Assembly (NCBI GenBank): GCA_900542195.1
Contig: UQNA01000002.1
Coordinates: 1-64,000, forward strand
Length of the DNA stretch: 64,000 nt
DNA from: an uncultured Sutterella sp.
GTDB lineage: Bacteria > Pseudomonadota > Gammaproteobacteria > Burkholderiales > Burkholderiaceae_F
Direction of reading: 5' to 3'
Part shown: piece by piece, positions 35,293-44,126 of the stretch
Numbering within the stretch: the stretch's first letter is position 1
How the letters are laid out: each line of letters begins with the position of its first letter
The notes under the pieces: generated by a model
The model's input: the letters and a program-made list of their open reading frames with translations, nothing else
Databases searched by the model: none
Told to the model about the DNA's origin: nothing
Translations under genes and position numbers: made by a program

Positions 35293-36291
35293 TTATTCTT
35301 CCAGTTCTTCCATTTTTCTGGCTCGAAGCTGACCGCACCCGCCTTCCACCTCTTGCGCGGCTGAATGGCGATACTTCAATAGGACGTGGCCTTTCTTCAG
35401 ACGTTCCGCTATGGAAAGCATAGCTTCCTCGGAAGGCCTCTCGTAAGGACTTCCTGCAATTTTATTGACCGGGATCATATTGAGGATAGCCTTTTGTCCT
35501 TTCCACAAAGAAATCACATTCTCAACTTCTTCGTCTCCGTCATTCACACCGTCAATCAACGTCCATTGAAATTGCACAGGATAACTGCCAGCCTTGGCAT
35601 ATTCTGCTACGAACGCCATCATCTCCGCAACCGGCATCGGTTGAATATTAGGCATTAATTGCTTTCTTTTTTCATCAAACGTTGAATGCAGAGACAAGGC
35701 TAGGGCCGGCTTAACTTTAGAGGTCATAATGGCATCGAAAAGCCTTCGGTCTCCGACGGTAGAAAGAACTAAGTTCTTATAAGAAATTCCGGAATACTTC
35801 GCTAAAAAGTTAATAGAAGAGAGAACTCTCTTAAGGTTATGAGAAGGCTCTCCCATTCCCATAAATACCACTTTCTTAATCGGTTGATATCGTCTGGCAA
35901 TTTCGACTTGAGCCAAAATTTCTAAGTCGCTCAATTGACGAATTAGACCCGACTTCCCCGTCATGCAAAACACACAGCCCACAGCGCAGCCGACCTGAGT
36001 TGAGACACATACCCCACCGCGAGGAAGAATTACCGACTCGATTAATTGTCCGTCATGAAGTTTCAAAACCAACCTTGTGCCATCAGAGGACGAGGAGCAT
36101 TCCTCTACGACTTCTGCAAGATTATTAAGCTCATCCTTATATTTGCAGGCCGCCTCTTGTACGGATAATGGCAAACGAGGCGTACGTGCAGTCGGCGCTT
36201 TTCTGAGAATCCACTGACGCCAAAAATGATCTATATGTACCTGAAGCGCTCCATTCTGGCGGAGCGCTTCTTCAAGTTCTCTTATTTCCAT
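35293..36291 (-). CDS. RlmN-family radical SAM methyltransferase
   Basis: A 332-residue radical SAM enzyme of the RlmN/Cfr group, which methylates the C2 or C8 of adenosines in rRNA or tRNA. The 4Fe-4S motif is 'GCAVGCVFCM' (Cys 102, 106, 109). The SAM-binding 'VFMGMGEPSHNL' and the C-terminal catalytic Cys in 'VEGGCGQL' are present. The motif 'CVFCMTGKSG' differs from the 'CSFCSTAQQG' typical of the main housekeeping RlmN. I therefore think this is the second, RlmN-like paralogue that many Burkholderiales carry, and I leave the symbol blank. It starts 31 bases after ntrC and is probably co-transcribed with it. Confidence 0.82.
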   Translation of the reverse strand: MEIRELEEALRQNGALQVHIDHFWRQWILRKAPTARTPRLPLSVQEAACKYKDELNNLAEVVEECSSSSDGTRLVLKLHDGQLIESVILPRGGVCVSTQVGCAVGCVFCMTGKSGLIRQLSDLEILAQVEIARRYQPIKKVVFMGMGEPSHNLKRVLSSINFLAKYSGISYKNLVLSTVGDRRLFDAIMTSKVKPALALSLHSTFDEKRKQLMPNIQPMPVAEMMAFVAEYAKAGSYPVQFQWTLIDGVNDGDEEVENVISLWKGQKAILNMIPVNKIAGSPYERPSEEAMLSIAERLKKGHVLLKYRHSAAQEVEGGCGQLRARKMEELEE

Positions 36292-36322
36292 TAATCAATA
36301 ACAACTTTTATTATTTAGTGCT

Positions 36323-37768
36323 TTATTCTAAGTTGTACTCTTGAATTTTTCTTGTCATGGTGTTGCGGCCGATTCCTAACTTCAAAGCGGCTTCAACTTT
36401 CTTCCCTTTGGTTTCAGCCAATGCCGTTGTTAAAACAATTTTTTCAAAGGTTTCCGTCAACTGTTTCATTAAGTTAGGCGTAGCTGCCTCCAATTGCTGG
36501 CTGACTGCTAGTTTAAGGCTTTCCGTCCAATCAAAGCCGTTAATCGGCACCTGTGCATCCGGAACAGGTGTATTTTCTTGTGTACGACAGTCATGGGACT
36601 GGGCTTCTTCTTTTTCATGATTAAAATCTTCCGGCAAATCCGCAGGTGTGATAATTTGTGCGGGAGCCATCACAGTCAGCCAATTGCAGACATTCTCCAG
36701 CTGACGGACATTGCCGGGAAAATCAAATTTTGCAAGAATATCCATGGCTTCTTTACTGATGCCTTTTGGTTCCACGTTAAGCTGTTTTGCGGACTTGGAT
36801 AAGAAATACGGCACCAATAAAGGGATATCTTCTTTTCTTTCACGTAACGGCGGAAGACGCAAACGAATCACATTAAGACGATGGAATAAATCTTCTCGGA
36901 AGCTTCCCTCTTTCACCATCTTTTCTAAATTTTGATGAGTTGCAGCGATCACACGGACATTTGCCTTAATAGGCTGATGACCGCCAACGCGGTAAAAATA
37001 TCCGTCCGATAGAACTCTCAGAAGACGAGTCTGGAGCTCGAAAGGCATGTCTCCGATTTCATCTAAAAACAGAGTTCCTCCCTCGGCCTGTTCAAATCTG
37101 CCGTGCCGAATATTGTTCGCTCCTGTAAATGCCCCTCTTTCATGGCCGAACAATTCACTTTCCATCAATTCGCGCGGGATGGCGGCCATATTCAAAGCAA
37201 TAAAGCCTGATTTTGCACGAGGACTATGATGATGCAGAGCACGAGCCACTACTTCTTTACCGGAGCCAGACTCTCCGGTAAGCAATACGGTGACATTGCT
37301 CTGAGAGAGTTTTCCAATCGCACGGAAAACTTCCTGCATTGCCGGCGCCTGTCCGATGATTTCCGCATCCAGGGGAAGAACTTCAGATGTTTGTTCATCA
37401 GCCGTCGACTCTGCTATCGCTCGTTCAATCAGCTCAATGGCTTTGCCGATATCAAAAGGCTTTGGAAGATATTCGAACGCGCCTCCTTGGTAACTGGAGA
37501 CCGCACTATCTAGGTCAGAGAAAGCAGTCATGATAATGACCGGGAACGTCCATTCCGCATTCTTCTTAATTTCGGCAAGAAGTTCCAGTCCGCTTTGATT
37601 CGGCATTCTGATATCGCTTACCAGAACCGAAGGGGTCTCTGTTTTCAGTGCTTCTAAAACTTCATCAGCACTTTGAAAGGTCTGGACCGGGATTTCAGCT
37701 TTTTGAAGCGCTTTTTCTAAAACCCAGCGAATCGACCGGTCATCATCAACAATCCAAACTTTTTTCAT
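36323..37768 (-). CDS. ntrC: Nitrogen regulation response regulator NtrC
   Basis: Activator of sigma-54 promoters under nitrogen limitation. The 481-residue product has the full three-domain layout. The receiver has its phosphoacceptor Asp at about 52 ('LVSDIRMPN'). The AAA+ domain has Walker A 'GESGSGKE', the sigma-54 contact loop 'GAFTGA' and Walker B 'GGTLFLDEIGDMP'. A C-terminal Fis-type helix-turn-helix ends the protein ('AALKLGIGRNTMTRKIQEYN'). The start overlaps the stop of ntrB by four bases, implying translational coupling. The glnA control region 2.6 kb upstream carries three boxes that fit NtrC and a strong sigma-54 promoter. Confidence 0.97.
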   Translation of the reverse strand: MKKVWIVDDDRSIRWVLEKALQKAEIPVQTFQSADEVLEALKTETPSVLVSDIRMPNQSGLELLAEIKKNAEWTFPVIIMTAFSDLDSAVSSYQGGAFEYLPKPFDIGKAIELIERAIAESTADEQTSEVLPLDAEIIGQAPAMQEVFRAIGKLSQSNVTVLLTGESGSGKEVVARALHHHSPRAKSGFIALNMAAIPRELMESELFGHERGAFTGANNIRHGRFEQAEGGTLFLDEIGDMPFELQTRLLRVLSDGYFYRVGGHQPIKANVRVIAATHQNLEKMVKEGSFREDLFHRLNVIRLRLPPLRERKEDIPLLVPYFLSKSAKQLNVEPKGISKEAMDILAKFDFPGNVRQLENVCNWLTVMAPAQIITPADLPEDFNHEKEEAQSHDCRTQENTPVPDAQVPINGFDWTESLKLAVSQQLEAATPNLMKQLTETFEKIVLTTALAETKGKKVEAALKLGIGRNTMTRKIQEYNLE

Positions 37769-38832
37769 AATTCCAGAGGGAACAGCAGACTGAAATCTGT
37801 CTTCCCTTTCCTACTGTAAACTTCGATTGAACCCCCGTGCTGCTCTACGAAGGAATGGACTAGTGACAGACCAAGACCGGTGCCTCCCGCTTTTCCTGTC
37901 ACCAATGGAAAAAAGATACTTTCCTGTAGTTCCGGAGGAATTCCGGGACCGTTGTCTACGATATGAATATTCAGAGCTGTCTTGTGCCGCAATGTGCCAA
38001 TCATGACATGATGAACAACTCGAGTTGAAATAGTCAGCTGTGCTGTATTTTCTCTAATCTGCTCTTCAAGTGCTTCTACAGCGTTGCGTAAAAGATTCAA
38101 AAAAATCTGAGTTAGCTGACCTCGGTCACCGTCAATGTCCGGAACACTAATATCGTAGTCCCTAACAATGGTAAGGCCGGAAGAAAACTCGGACTCGATA
38201 AGAAGCCTTACTTTTTCTAATATCTCGTGGATATTGGTTTTAGAGGGTTTATAGGGCTGACGGTACGGAGCAAGAAGTTTATCAACCAAACCTTGCAGCC
38301 TGTCGGCCTCACTGATAACCACACGAGTGTATTCCTTTTGCTCTTCATCCTTGAGATCGAACTCTAAAAGCTGAGCAGCTCCTCTGATTCCTCCGAGAGG
38401 ATTTTTAATTTCATGGGCCAAATTCCGCAATAAACGCCTTGTATTTTCTGACAAGTCGTTCATGTGTTTATTATGATTCAGCAGCAAAGAATTCTTCGCC
38501 GGCTGCAGCTCAATTATTAAAAGCTGCTCTTCTTCAGGCCAAGGATGAACGGAGGCATAAACCTGAACCAGCGCTCCGGGACGAAGAATGAGCTCGGTAA
38601 GTTCAGCACGCACCGAAAAGAGAGAGGATGGATTCTTCTTATAACTTCCGATCCACTCTCTGGCTTTCGGCAAAAAGGAAGACACCGGAAAACCGAAAAG
38701 AATTTTATTAGAACGTCCGAGCAAAGATTCACAAGCAGCATTTACATACTCGATCATGCCGTTCACATCTACAATCAACACGCTGGTTGAGAGAAGATTT
38801 AATCCGCCGATTTTGTCAGTGTCTAACTTCAT
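37765..38832 (-). CDS. ntrB: Nitrogen regulation sensor kinase NtrB
   Basis: A soluble PAS-containing histidine kinase/phosphatase that works with PII and controls NtrC. From the ATG at 38832 the product is 355 residues; a TTG three codons upstream is also in frame and neither has a clear ribosome site. The N-terminal PAS domain ('VLIVDVNGMIEYVNAACESL') precedes the HisKA box 'LRNLAHEIKNPLGGIRGAAQ' (His at about 140). The ATPase N and G boxes follow ('NLLRNAVEAL', 'VDNGPGIP', 'GGTGLGLSLV'). It has no membrane segment, as expected for NtrB. It lies just past glnA's terminator and overlaps ntrC. Confidence 0.95.
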   Translation of the reverse strand: MKLDTDKIGGLNLLSTSVLIVDVNGMIEYVNAACESLLGRSNKILFGFPVSSFLPKAREWIGSYKKNPSSLFSVRAELTELILRPGALVQVYASVHPWPEEEQLLIIELQPAKNSLLLNHNKHMNDLSENTRRLLRNLAHEIKNPLGGIRGAAQLLEFDLKDEEQKEYTRVVISEADRLQGLVDKLLAPYRQPYKPSKTNIHEILEKVRLLIESEFSSGLTIVRDYDISVPDIDGDRGQLTQIFLNLLRNAVEALEEQIRENTAQLTISTRVVHHVMIGTLRHKTALNIHIVDNGPGIPPELQESIFFPLVTGKAGGTGLGLSLVHSFVEQHGGSIEVYSRKGKTDFSLLFPLEL

Positions 38833-38850
38833 GGAGAACAACTCGAGTTA

Positions 38851-38884
38851 AAAAAAGGGCATCACAAGACCGGATGCCCTTTTT
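38851..38884 (-). terminator. Terminator between glnA and ntrB
   Basis: On the minus strand, arms AAAAAGGGCAT and ATGCCCTTTTT with an 11-base loop are followed by a T run. It probably sets glnA mRNA well above ntrBC read-through. Confidence 0.85.
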
Positions 38885-38901
38885 CAGTCAAAAGATTTTA
38901 A

Positions 38902-40320
38902 TTATTGGGCGTAGTACATGTCGTACTCTTCCGGTGTAACGGCAAGCATGACTCTTTCAACGTCATGACGTTTGACTTCAATGTAAGCCTGAATCATGTC
39001 TTCGGTGAAGACACCGCCGGCTGTCAGGAAGTCATGATCAGCAGCCAGACTATCAAGGGCTTGTTCCAAAGAAGAGCAGACTGTCGGAATCTTGGCATTT
39101 TCTTCCGGAGGAAGATCGTAAAGGTTCTTATCAGCAGCTTCACCCGGATGGATCTTGTTCTGGATACCGTCAAGACCAGCCATTAACAAGGCAGCAAAGC
39201 ACAGATATGGGTTGGCCATCGGATCCGGGAAGCGGACTTCAACGCGGCGTGCTTTATCGCTTGCTACGTACGGTATACGCAAAGAGGCTGAACGGTTACG
39301 GGCAGAATAAGCCAATTTAACAGGAGCTTCAAAACCTGGAACCAAGCGGCGGTAGCTGTTTGTTGTCGGGTTGGTAATGGCATTTAATGCTCTGGCGTGT
39401 TTGATAACGCCGCCGATGTAATAAAGAGCCATTTCGGACAAACCTGCATAACCATTACCGGCAAACAAGTTCTTGCCGTCTTTCCAAATAGACTGGTGAA
39501 CATGCATACCGGAACCGTTATCACCAACCAATGGTTTCGGCATAAATGTAGCGGTATGTCCCCAATTCAAAGCGACATTCCAAACAGTGTATTTGAGAAT
39601 TTGTGTCCAGTCAGCACGTTTTACCAATGTGCTGAACTTAGTTCCGATTTCGCATTGACCTGCTCCGCCCACTTCATGGTGATGTACTTCAACAGGGACG
39701 CCTTGTTCTTCAAGAGCAAGACACATTGCAGCACGGACATCGTTGAGATTGTCTGTCGGAGCAACCGGGAAGTAGCCGCCTTTAACTGCAGGACGGAAAC
39801 CGGGGTTTCTGCCTTCCATATCTTCCTTGTTGGACCAGTGGCCGCAGTAAGAGGAAACCTTGAAGAAGGATTTGTCCATAGATGTTTCCCAAGAAACACC
39901 GTCAAAAATAAAGAATTCCGGTTCCGGACCGAAGAAAGCAGTATCGCCGATGCCGGTGCTCTTGAGATAAGCTTCTGCACGTTTGGCAACGGAACGGGGA
40001 TCGCGTTCATAACCTTTACCGTTTGCAGGATCAACGACGTCGCAGGTAAGAATAAGTGTTGGTTCTTGAGTAAACGGATCCATTCTTGCGCTGTCTGGAT
40101 CCGGCATCAACAACATATCGCTGGCTTCGATGCCTTTCCATCCGCGGATTGAAGAGCCGTCGAATGCATGACCTTCCTCGAATTTGTCTTCATCAAATGA
40201 AGAAACAGGAACGGAGACATGCTGTTCTTTGCCCATAAAGTCGCAAAAACGAAGATCCACGAATTTAACATCCTGATCCTTGATCAGGTCCATTACATCG
40301 TCAGCTGTTTTAGCCATCAT
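38902..40320 (-). CDS. glnA: Glutamine synthetase type I
   Basis: ATP-dependent synthesis of glutamine from glutamate and ammonia; a dodecameric cytoplasmic enzyme and the centre of nitrogen assimilation. The 472-residue product has the GSI-beta signatures 'FDGSSIRGW', 'GQCEIGTKF', 'GSGMHVHQS' and the adenylylation site 'NLYDLPPEE' (Tyr target). AGGAG lies four bases from the ATG at 40320 and seven from a second ATG at 40317; either may be used. A sigma-54 promoter and NtrC-like boxes precede it, and a terminator separates it from ntrBC. Expression should rise under nitrogen limitation. Confidence 0.98.
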   Translation of the reverse strand: MMAKTADDVMDLIKDQDVKFVDLRFCDFMGKEQHVSVPVSSFDEDKFEEGHAFDGSSIRGWKGIEASDMLLMPDPDSARMDPFTQEPTLILTCDVVDPANGKGYERDPRSVAKRAEAYLKSTGIGDTAFFGPEPEFFIFDGVSWETSMDKSFFKVSSYCGHWSNKEDMEGRNPGFRPAVKGGYFPVAPTDNLNDVRAAMCLALEEQGVPVEVHHHEVGGAGQCEIGTKFSTLVKRADWTQILKYTVWNVALNWGHTATFMPKPLVGDNGSGMHVHQSIWKDGKNLFAGNGYAGLSEMALYYIGGVIKHARALNAITNPTTNSYRRLVPGFEAPVKLAYSARNRSASLRIPYVASDKARRVEVRFPDPMANPYLCFAALLMAGLDGIQNKIHPGEAADKNLYDLPPEENAKIPTVCSSLEQALDSLAADHDFLTAGGVFTEDMIQAYIEVKRHDVERVMLAVTPEEYDMYYAQ

Positions 40321-40366
40321 TTTCTCCTAACTGAGTAGCATGTGTATTAAGAAGTTAATCAACTAT

Positions 40367-40384
40367 ATGCAAAAACCGTGCCAA
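40367..40384 (-). promoter_or_regulatory. Sigma-54 promoter of glnA
   Basis: The minus strand reads TTGGCACGGTTTTTGCAT, an exact fit to the -24/-12 consensus (TGGCAC-N5-TTGCA). It lies 47 bases ahead of glnA; the start of transcription should be near 40357. Confidence 0.95.
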
Positions 40385-40412
40385 CATTTTCAGTGATAAC
40401 TCTAAACAGCAG

Positions 40413-40428
40413 TGACCACGTTGGTGCA
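40413..40428. promoter_or_regulatory. NtrC box III (weaker)
   Basis: The minus strand reads TGCACCA then TGGTCA, with one good half and one degenerate half of the NtrC dyad. It lies close to the sigma-54 promoter and could act as a low-affinity or governor site. Confidence 0.5.
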
Positions 40429-40474
40429 TGAAAGCCGCGGCAAAAAATACAGAGCAATCTTCTTCGTACGAAAA

Positions 40475-40489
40475 GCACCATTTTAGTGC
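40475..40489. promoter_or_regulatory. NtrC box I (strong)
   Basis: GCACCATTTTAGTGC fits the NtrC consensus GCAC-N7-GTGC almost perfectly, about 125 bases upstream of the expected glnA start site. Confidence 0.8.
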
Positions 40490-40493
40490 AATT

Positions 40494-40508
40494 GCGCCTA
40501 ATTGGTGC
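40494..40508. promoter_or_regulatory. NtrC box II overlapping hemW end
   Basis: GCGCCTAATTGGTGC, a near-consensus NtrC dyad 19 bases from box I (about two helical turns), so dimers could bind side by side. It overlaps the last codons of hemW. Confidence 0.75.
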
Positions 40509-41643
40509 GTAAGAACTCTTCTTGTACGTAATTTAAAAAGTTCCAACCTGTTTCCGTTGTTTTTAAGAGATTTGGATCTTTAACGAGCATACCTTCATTT
40601 TGAAGCTTTTCGACCGTGGGCCGAATGGACTCATAAGACAGAAAAGTTCTTTGTTTCCACAGCTCTGTCGGCACTCCTTCTCTTAATCGAAGAGCATTGA
40701 GCATAAATTCAAAGGGTATGTCTTCTTGAGGCGTCTTAATATCTCTCACAAGTCCCGAGCCCCCTGACTGAACCTTTTCACTCCAGAGTTCGGGGTTCAT
40801 CGCACTGACCGTTCTCCAAATTTGTTTGCCCTGGGTGAATTTACCGTGTGCTCCCGGTCCGATCCCGAAATAATCTCCGTACTGCCAGTAATTCAAATTA
40901 TGAAGGCATTGGAATCCGGGCTTTGCATAGCCGGAAATTTCGTAATGTTCAAATCCGTTTTGGACCAGCGAGGCGGCAACCAAGTCGCCCATATCTGCTC
41001 TGATATCGTCATCGGGCAGATTAGCGGGTTCGTATTTGCCGAAATAGGTGTTAGGCTCGATAGTAAGCTGATAGTAAGAAAGATGAGTGCTTCCGAAGCT
41101 CAATGCTGTTGAGATATCTTTTTCCAATTCTTCAAAAGTTTGTCCCGGCAAAGCAAACATCAAGTCAAGATTAAAATTCTCAAAAATCTCAGCCGCTGCG
41201 CCAGCTGCGCGTTTGGCTTCTTCACTTGAGTGAATTCTTCCGAGAACTTTAAGTTTTTGATCGTCAAAACTTTGTATTCCAATTGAGAGACGATTAATTC
41301 CGGCCTTTCGGTATCCTGCAAAGTTCTTATATTCAAAGGTTCCCGGATTAGCCTCCATCGATATTTCAGCATTCGGCGCAACATCAAAGTTCCGATGAAG
41401 TCCTTCGAGAATCTGAGAAATAGACGATGGAGACAGCAATGACGGGGTACCGCCTCCAAGGTAGATTGTTGAAATCTGCCGACTTTCTCCCCGGTGTGAG
41501 AGCCTCTCAACACTTAAGAGAAGGTTTTTCACATATTGATCTTCGGAATCTTTTTCTCTCTTAAATTCATGAGAATTAAAGTCACAATAGGGGCACTTAT
41601 GAATACACCACGGCCAGTGAAGGTAGACAGATAAAGGAATCAT
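40498..41643 (-). CDS. hemW: Radical SAM heme chaperone HemW
   Basis: A HemN-like radical SAM protein of the HemW group, which binds heme and delivers it to respiratory enzymes rather than acting as coproporphyrinogen oxidase. The iron-sulphur motif 'CIHKCPYCDF' (Cys 13, 17, 20) lacks the extra Cys found in true HemN after that motif. 'IYLGGGTPSLL' and 'NRLSIGIQSFDD' are diagnostic. I place the start at the ATG at 41643 (GGAA upstream), two bases past the rdgB stop; a TTG four codons earlier is less likely. It is the last gene of a tight rph-rdgB-hemW operon, and its end overlaps an NtrC box for glnA. Confidence 0.93.
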   Translation of the reverse strand: MIPLSVYLHWPWCIHKCPYCDFNSHEFKREKDSEDQYVKNLLLSVERLSHRGESRQISTIYLGGGTPSLLSPSSISQILEGLHRNFDVAPNAEISMEANPGTFEYKNFAGYRKAGINRLSIGIQSFDDQKLKVLGRIHSSEEAKRAAGAAAEIFENFNLDLMFALPGQTFEELEKDISTALSFGSTHLSYYQLTIEPNTYFGKYEPANLPDDDIRADMGDLVAASLVQNGFEHYEISGYAKPGFQCLHNLNYWQYGDYFGIGPGAHGKFTQGKQIWRTVSAMNPELWSEKVQSGGSGLVRDIKTPQEDIPFEFMLNALRLREGVPTELWKQRTFLSYESIRPTVEKLQNEGMLVKDPNLLKTTETGWNFLNYVQEEFLRTN

Positions 41644-41645
41644 TG

Positions 41646-42242
41646 TTATTTCCAATTATTGACAATGAGTTCTTTCATCTGCTGCATTGCTTTGCCTCGA
41701 TGACTGATAGCGTTCTTTTCCTCGGGAGAAAGTTCAGCTGCATGTTTGCCCAGTTCAGGAATAAGGAAATAAGGATCGTAGCCAAAGCCGCCCTGGCCTT
41801 TTCTTTCTTGGCTGACTTCACCTTCCCATCTGCCCACGGCAATAAGAGGCTCCGGATCATCTGCACTGCGAACGGCAGTCAAAACGCAAACGTAATGTGC
41901 TCGTTTATTGTTTTGAGTTTTCATCAACTCTAAGAGCTTCTGATTATTTTTTTCATCATCAGCATTTTCTCCGGCGAATCTAGCGCTAAATACTCCCGGA
42001 GCTCCCCCTAAAGCATCTACGCAAATACCGGAATCGTCAGCAATTGCAGGCAGCCCAGACTCTTTGGAGGCGTGACGGGCTTTTGCCAAAGAATTTTCAA
42101 TGAAAGTAAAGAAAGGCTCCTCAGCCGAAGAAATATTAAGGCTGCCCTGAGAGACGACTTGAATCCCCAAAGGAGCAAGAAGTTCGTTCATCTCTTTCAT
42201 TTTTTTCTTGTTATTACTTGCTAAAACAATCTTATTGAACAT
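41646..42242 (-). CDS. rdgB: dITP/XTP pyrophosphatase (HAM1 family)
   Basis: Hydrolyses non-canonical purine nucleoside triphosphates (dITP, XTP, ITP) to keep them out of DNA. The 198-residue product has the family's standard length. It shows the N-terminal 'VLASNNKKKMKEMNELL' substrate loop, 'FIENSLAKARHA', the catalytic 'AIADDSGICVDALGGAPGVF' segment with paired Asp, 'GFGYDPYF' and 'ISHRGKAM'. It lies two bases after rph and two before hemW, so the three are co-transcribed. The rph-rdgB-hemW order is common in betaproteobacteria. Confidence 0.96.
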   Translation of the reverse strand: MFNKIVLASNNKKKMKEMNELLAPLGIQVVSQGSLNISSAEEPFFTFIENSLAKARHASKESGLPAIADDSGICVDALGGAPGVFSARFAGENADDEKNNQKLLELMKTQNNKRAHYVCVLTAVRSADDPEPLIAVGRWEGEVSQERKGQGGFGYDPYFLIPELGKHAAELSPEEKNAISHRGKAMQQMKELIVNNWK

Positions 42243-42244
42243 CG

Positions 42245-42964
42245 TTATTCCTGATTTTGAACCTTCATCAATTCTTTAATACCATTCTTAGCCAGTTGGA
42301 TTAAAGTGCCGAGTGTTTCTTCGTCAAACGGGTCTCCCTCTGCCGTCCCCTGAACTTCAACAAACTTATTTTCACTTGTCATCACGACATTCATATCGGT
42401 ATCGCAGAGATGATCTTCTTCATAATCCAAATCGCAGACCGGCATTCCGTGAAAGACTCCGACAGACAAAGCAGCGACTTGAGCCTTGATTGGATTTTCA
42501 AGAATGAGCCCTTCTTTCAGAAGCTTTTCAACCGCATCTTTTAAGGCCACGTAAGCCCCGGTAATAGAAGCGCACCGTGTACCTCCGTCTGCTTGAATGA
42601 CGTCGCAATCGATCTTAATTGTTCTAGTCCCCAGCTTCTCCATGTCCACAACTGCACGAAGAGATCGTCCGATCAAACGCTGAATTTCTTGAGTTCTTCC
42701 GCTTTGCTTACCTTTTACTGCTTCTCTATCGGTTCTAGTTCCGGTAGCACGCGGAAGCATTCCGTACTCTGCGGTGACCCAGCCGCGGTTTTCATCTTTC
42801 ATCCAACCCGGAACTTTTTCTTCCACTGAGGCAGTACAGATGACTTTGGTGTTACCCATTTCAATAAGCACGGAACCTTCTGCGTAACAAGTGAAATTCT
42901 TTGTAATTCGAACAGGTCTGATTTGTTCAGGAGTCCGGCCGCTCGGCCTTACTACAGTCTCCAT
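42245..42964 (-). CDS. rph: Ribonuclease PH
   Basis: A phosphorolytic 3'-5' exoribonuclease that trims tRNA precursors. The 239-residue product matches the family at full length. It starts 'RPSGRTPEQIRPVRI', followed by 'WVTAEYGMLPRATGTR' (active-site Arg region) and 'RLIGRSLRAVVD', then 'IDCDVIQADGGTRCASITGA' and 'CDLDYEEDHLCDTDMNVVM'. It is first in the rdgB-hemW operon and divergent from yicC; that divergence (84-base gap) is itself a familiar arrangement, since both act on RNA. Confidence 0.97.
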   Translation of the reverse strand: METVVRPSGRTPEQIRPVRITKNFTCYAEGSVLIEMGNTKVICTASVEEKVPGWMKDENRGWVTAEYGMLPRATGTRTDREAVKGKQSGRTQEIQRLIGRSLRAVVDMEKLGTRTIKIDCDVIQADGGTRCASITGAYVALKDAVEKLLKEGLILENPIKAQVAALSVGVFHGMPVCDLDYEEDHLCDTDMNVVMTSENKFVEVQGTAEGDPFDEETLGTLIQLAKNGIKELMKVQNQE

Positions 42965-43048
42965 CTATGCCTCCGAAAAGTATTTGCGTTTACTAATAGT
43001 GTGATAGTTTTAGAATAGAGCAATTTTAGAAGATTCAAGGACATAAAA

Positions 43049-43966
43049 ATGAGCAACAATATCTACAGCATGACAGGCTTCGGCTCGGTCTCTGCGGATA
43101 CAGAAATAGGAACTCTTCAAATCGAGTTAAGAGCAGTCAATTCAAGATTTTTAGATTTCTACTACAACGCCGCGACAGACGGCTTGCGTTCTCTGGAACC
43201 CAAAGTCAGAAAGCTTATTGGCGATAGTGCTGACATCAAAAGAGGCAAAGTCGAATGCAAAATCTACATTTCCAATAGAACTTGTCCTTTGCAGAACATT
43301 AGCTCCGTCAACATGGAAGCGATTAAAAATCTTCACGATCTTTCTAAAAAAATAAAGAAAGTCGTCAAAGTCAAAGACATGACTATCGGAGAAATCTTGA
43401 AAGTGCCGGGAATTTTCAATGATCAGACCGATGTCAACGCAAAAGTTGAAACGGCTGTATTAGCTGGTTTACAGGAATGCATTAACCGTTTCAATACTTC
43501 TCGAAATGAAGAAGGAAACAAATTGGCTGAAATCATGCTTCGTCAATGCGATGAGATTGAAAAGCTGGTCAAAGAACTACAGCCGAAAGTCCCTGAAATC
43601 ATTAATGCACTAAAGGCTAAACTTCAAACACGGCTTGCTGAGGCATTAACCGATGAACTAAGCAATAAGAGCTCTCTGACTGCCGAAGAAGTCAATGACA
43701 GAATCAGAATGGAAGTCACTCTTTTTGCAACCAAGATTGATGTTGCCGAAGAAATGGATCGATTGCTGACCCATGTCTTTAAGATTCGTGCCGCTGTTAA
43801 GGAAGGAGGTTCATTAGGCCGCAAGTTGGATTTCATTATTCAAGAGCTTAATAGAGAAGCCAACACTTTAGCTAGCAAAGCCAGTGCTATTGAAATGACT
43901 GATACAGCCGTAAAACTTAAAGTTGTTATTGAACAAATGCGCGAACAGGTTCAGAACCTTCAATAA
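43049..43966 (+). CDS. yicC: YicC-family endoribonuclease
   Basis: The 305-residue YicC/YloC protein is now known in E. coli as an endoribonuclease that affects small RNA turnover. It has the family's N-terminal 'SMTGFGSVSADTEIGTLQIE' followed by 'LRAVNSRFLDFYY'. The C-terminal block is 'DRIRMEVTLFATKIDVAEEM' and 'DRLLTHV', then 'GRKLDFIIQELNREANTLAS', the most conserved part of the family. The middle is helical with long charged stretches. It is divergent from rph and followed by a clear terminator. Confidence 0.93.
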   Translation: MSNNIYSMTGFGSVSADTEIGTLQIELRAVNSRFLDFYYNAATDGLRSLEPKVRKLIGDSADIKRGKVECKIYISNRTCPLQNISSVNMEAIKNLHDLSKKIKKVVKVKDMTIGEILKVPGIFNDQTDVNAKVETAVLAGLQECINRFNTSRNEEGNKLAEIMLRQCDEIEKLVKELQPKVPEIINALKAKLQTRLAEALTDELSNKSSLTAEEVNDRIRMEVTLFATKIDVAEEMDRLLTHVFKIRAAVKEGGSLGRKLDFIIQELNREANTLASKASAIEMTDTAVKLKVVIEQMREQVQNLQ

Positions 43967-43983
43967 CACTTTTTTTCTGTGAG

Positions 43984-44008
43984 AGGACCGTCTTAACGGT
44001 CCTTTTTT
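43984..44008 (+). terminator. Terminator after yicC
   Basis: Arms AGGACCGT and ACGGTCCT with a 4-base CTTA loop, followed by six T. Confidence 0.92.
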
Positions 44009-44126
44009 CTTTGAATATCTTCTATGTCACCACAATGGCAATGAACTCCCCCTTTATCCTCCACTTCTCCTTATTATCAGAGTAAGAATTGATAAATAAG
44101 AGCAAGTGGAAGGTGGCGCCGTGTTC

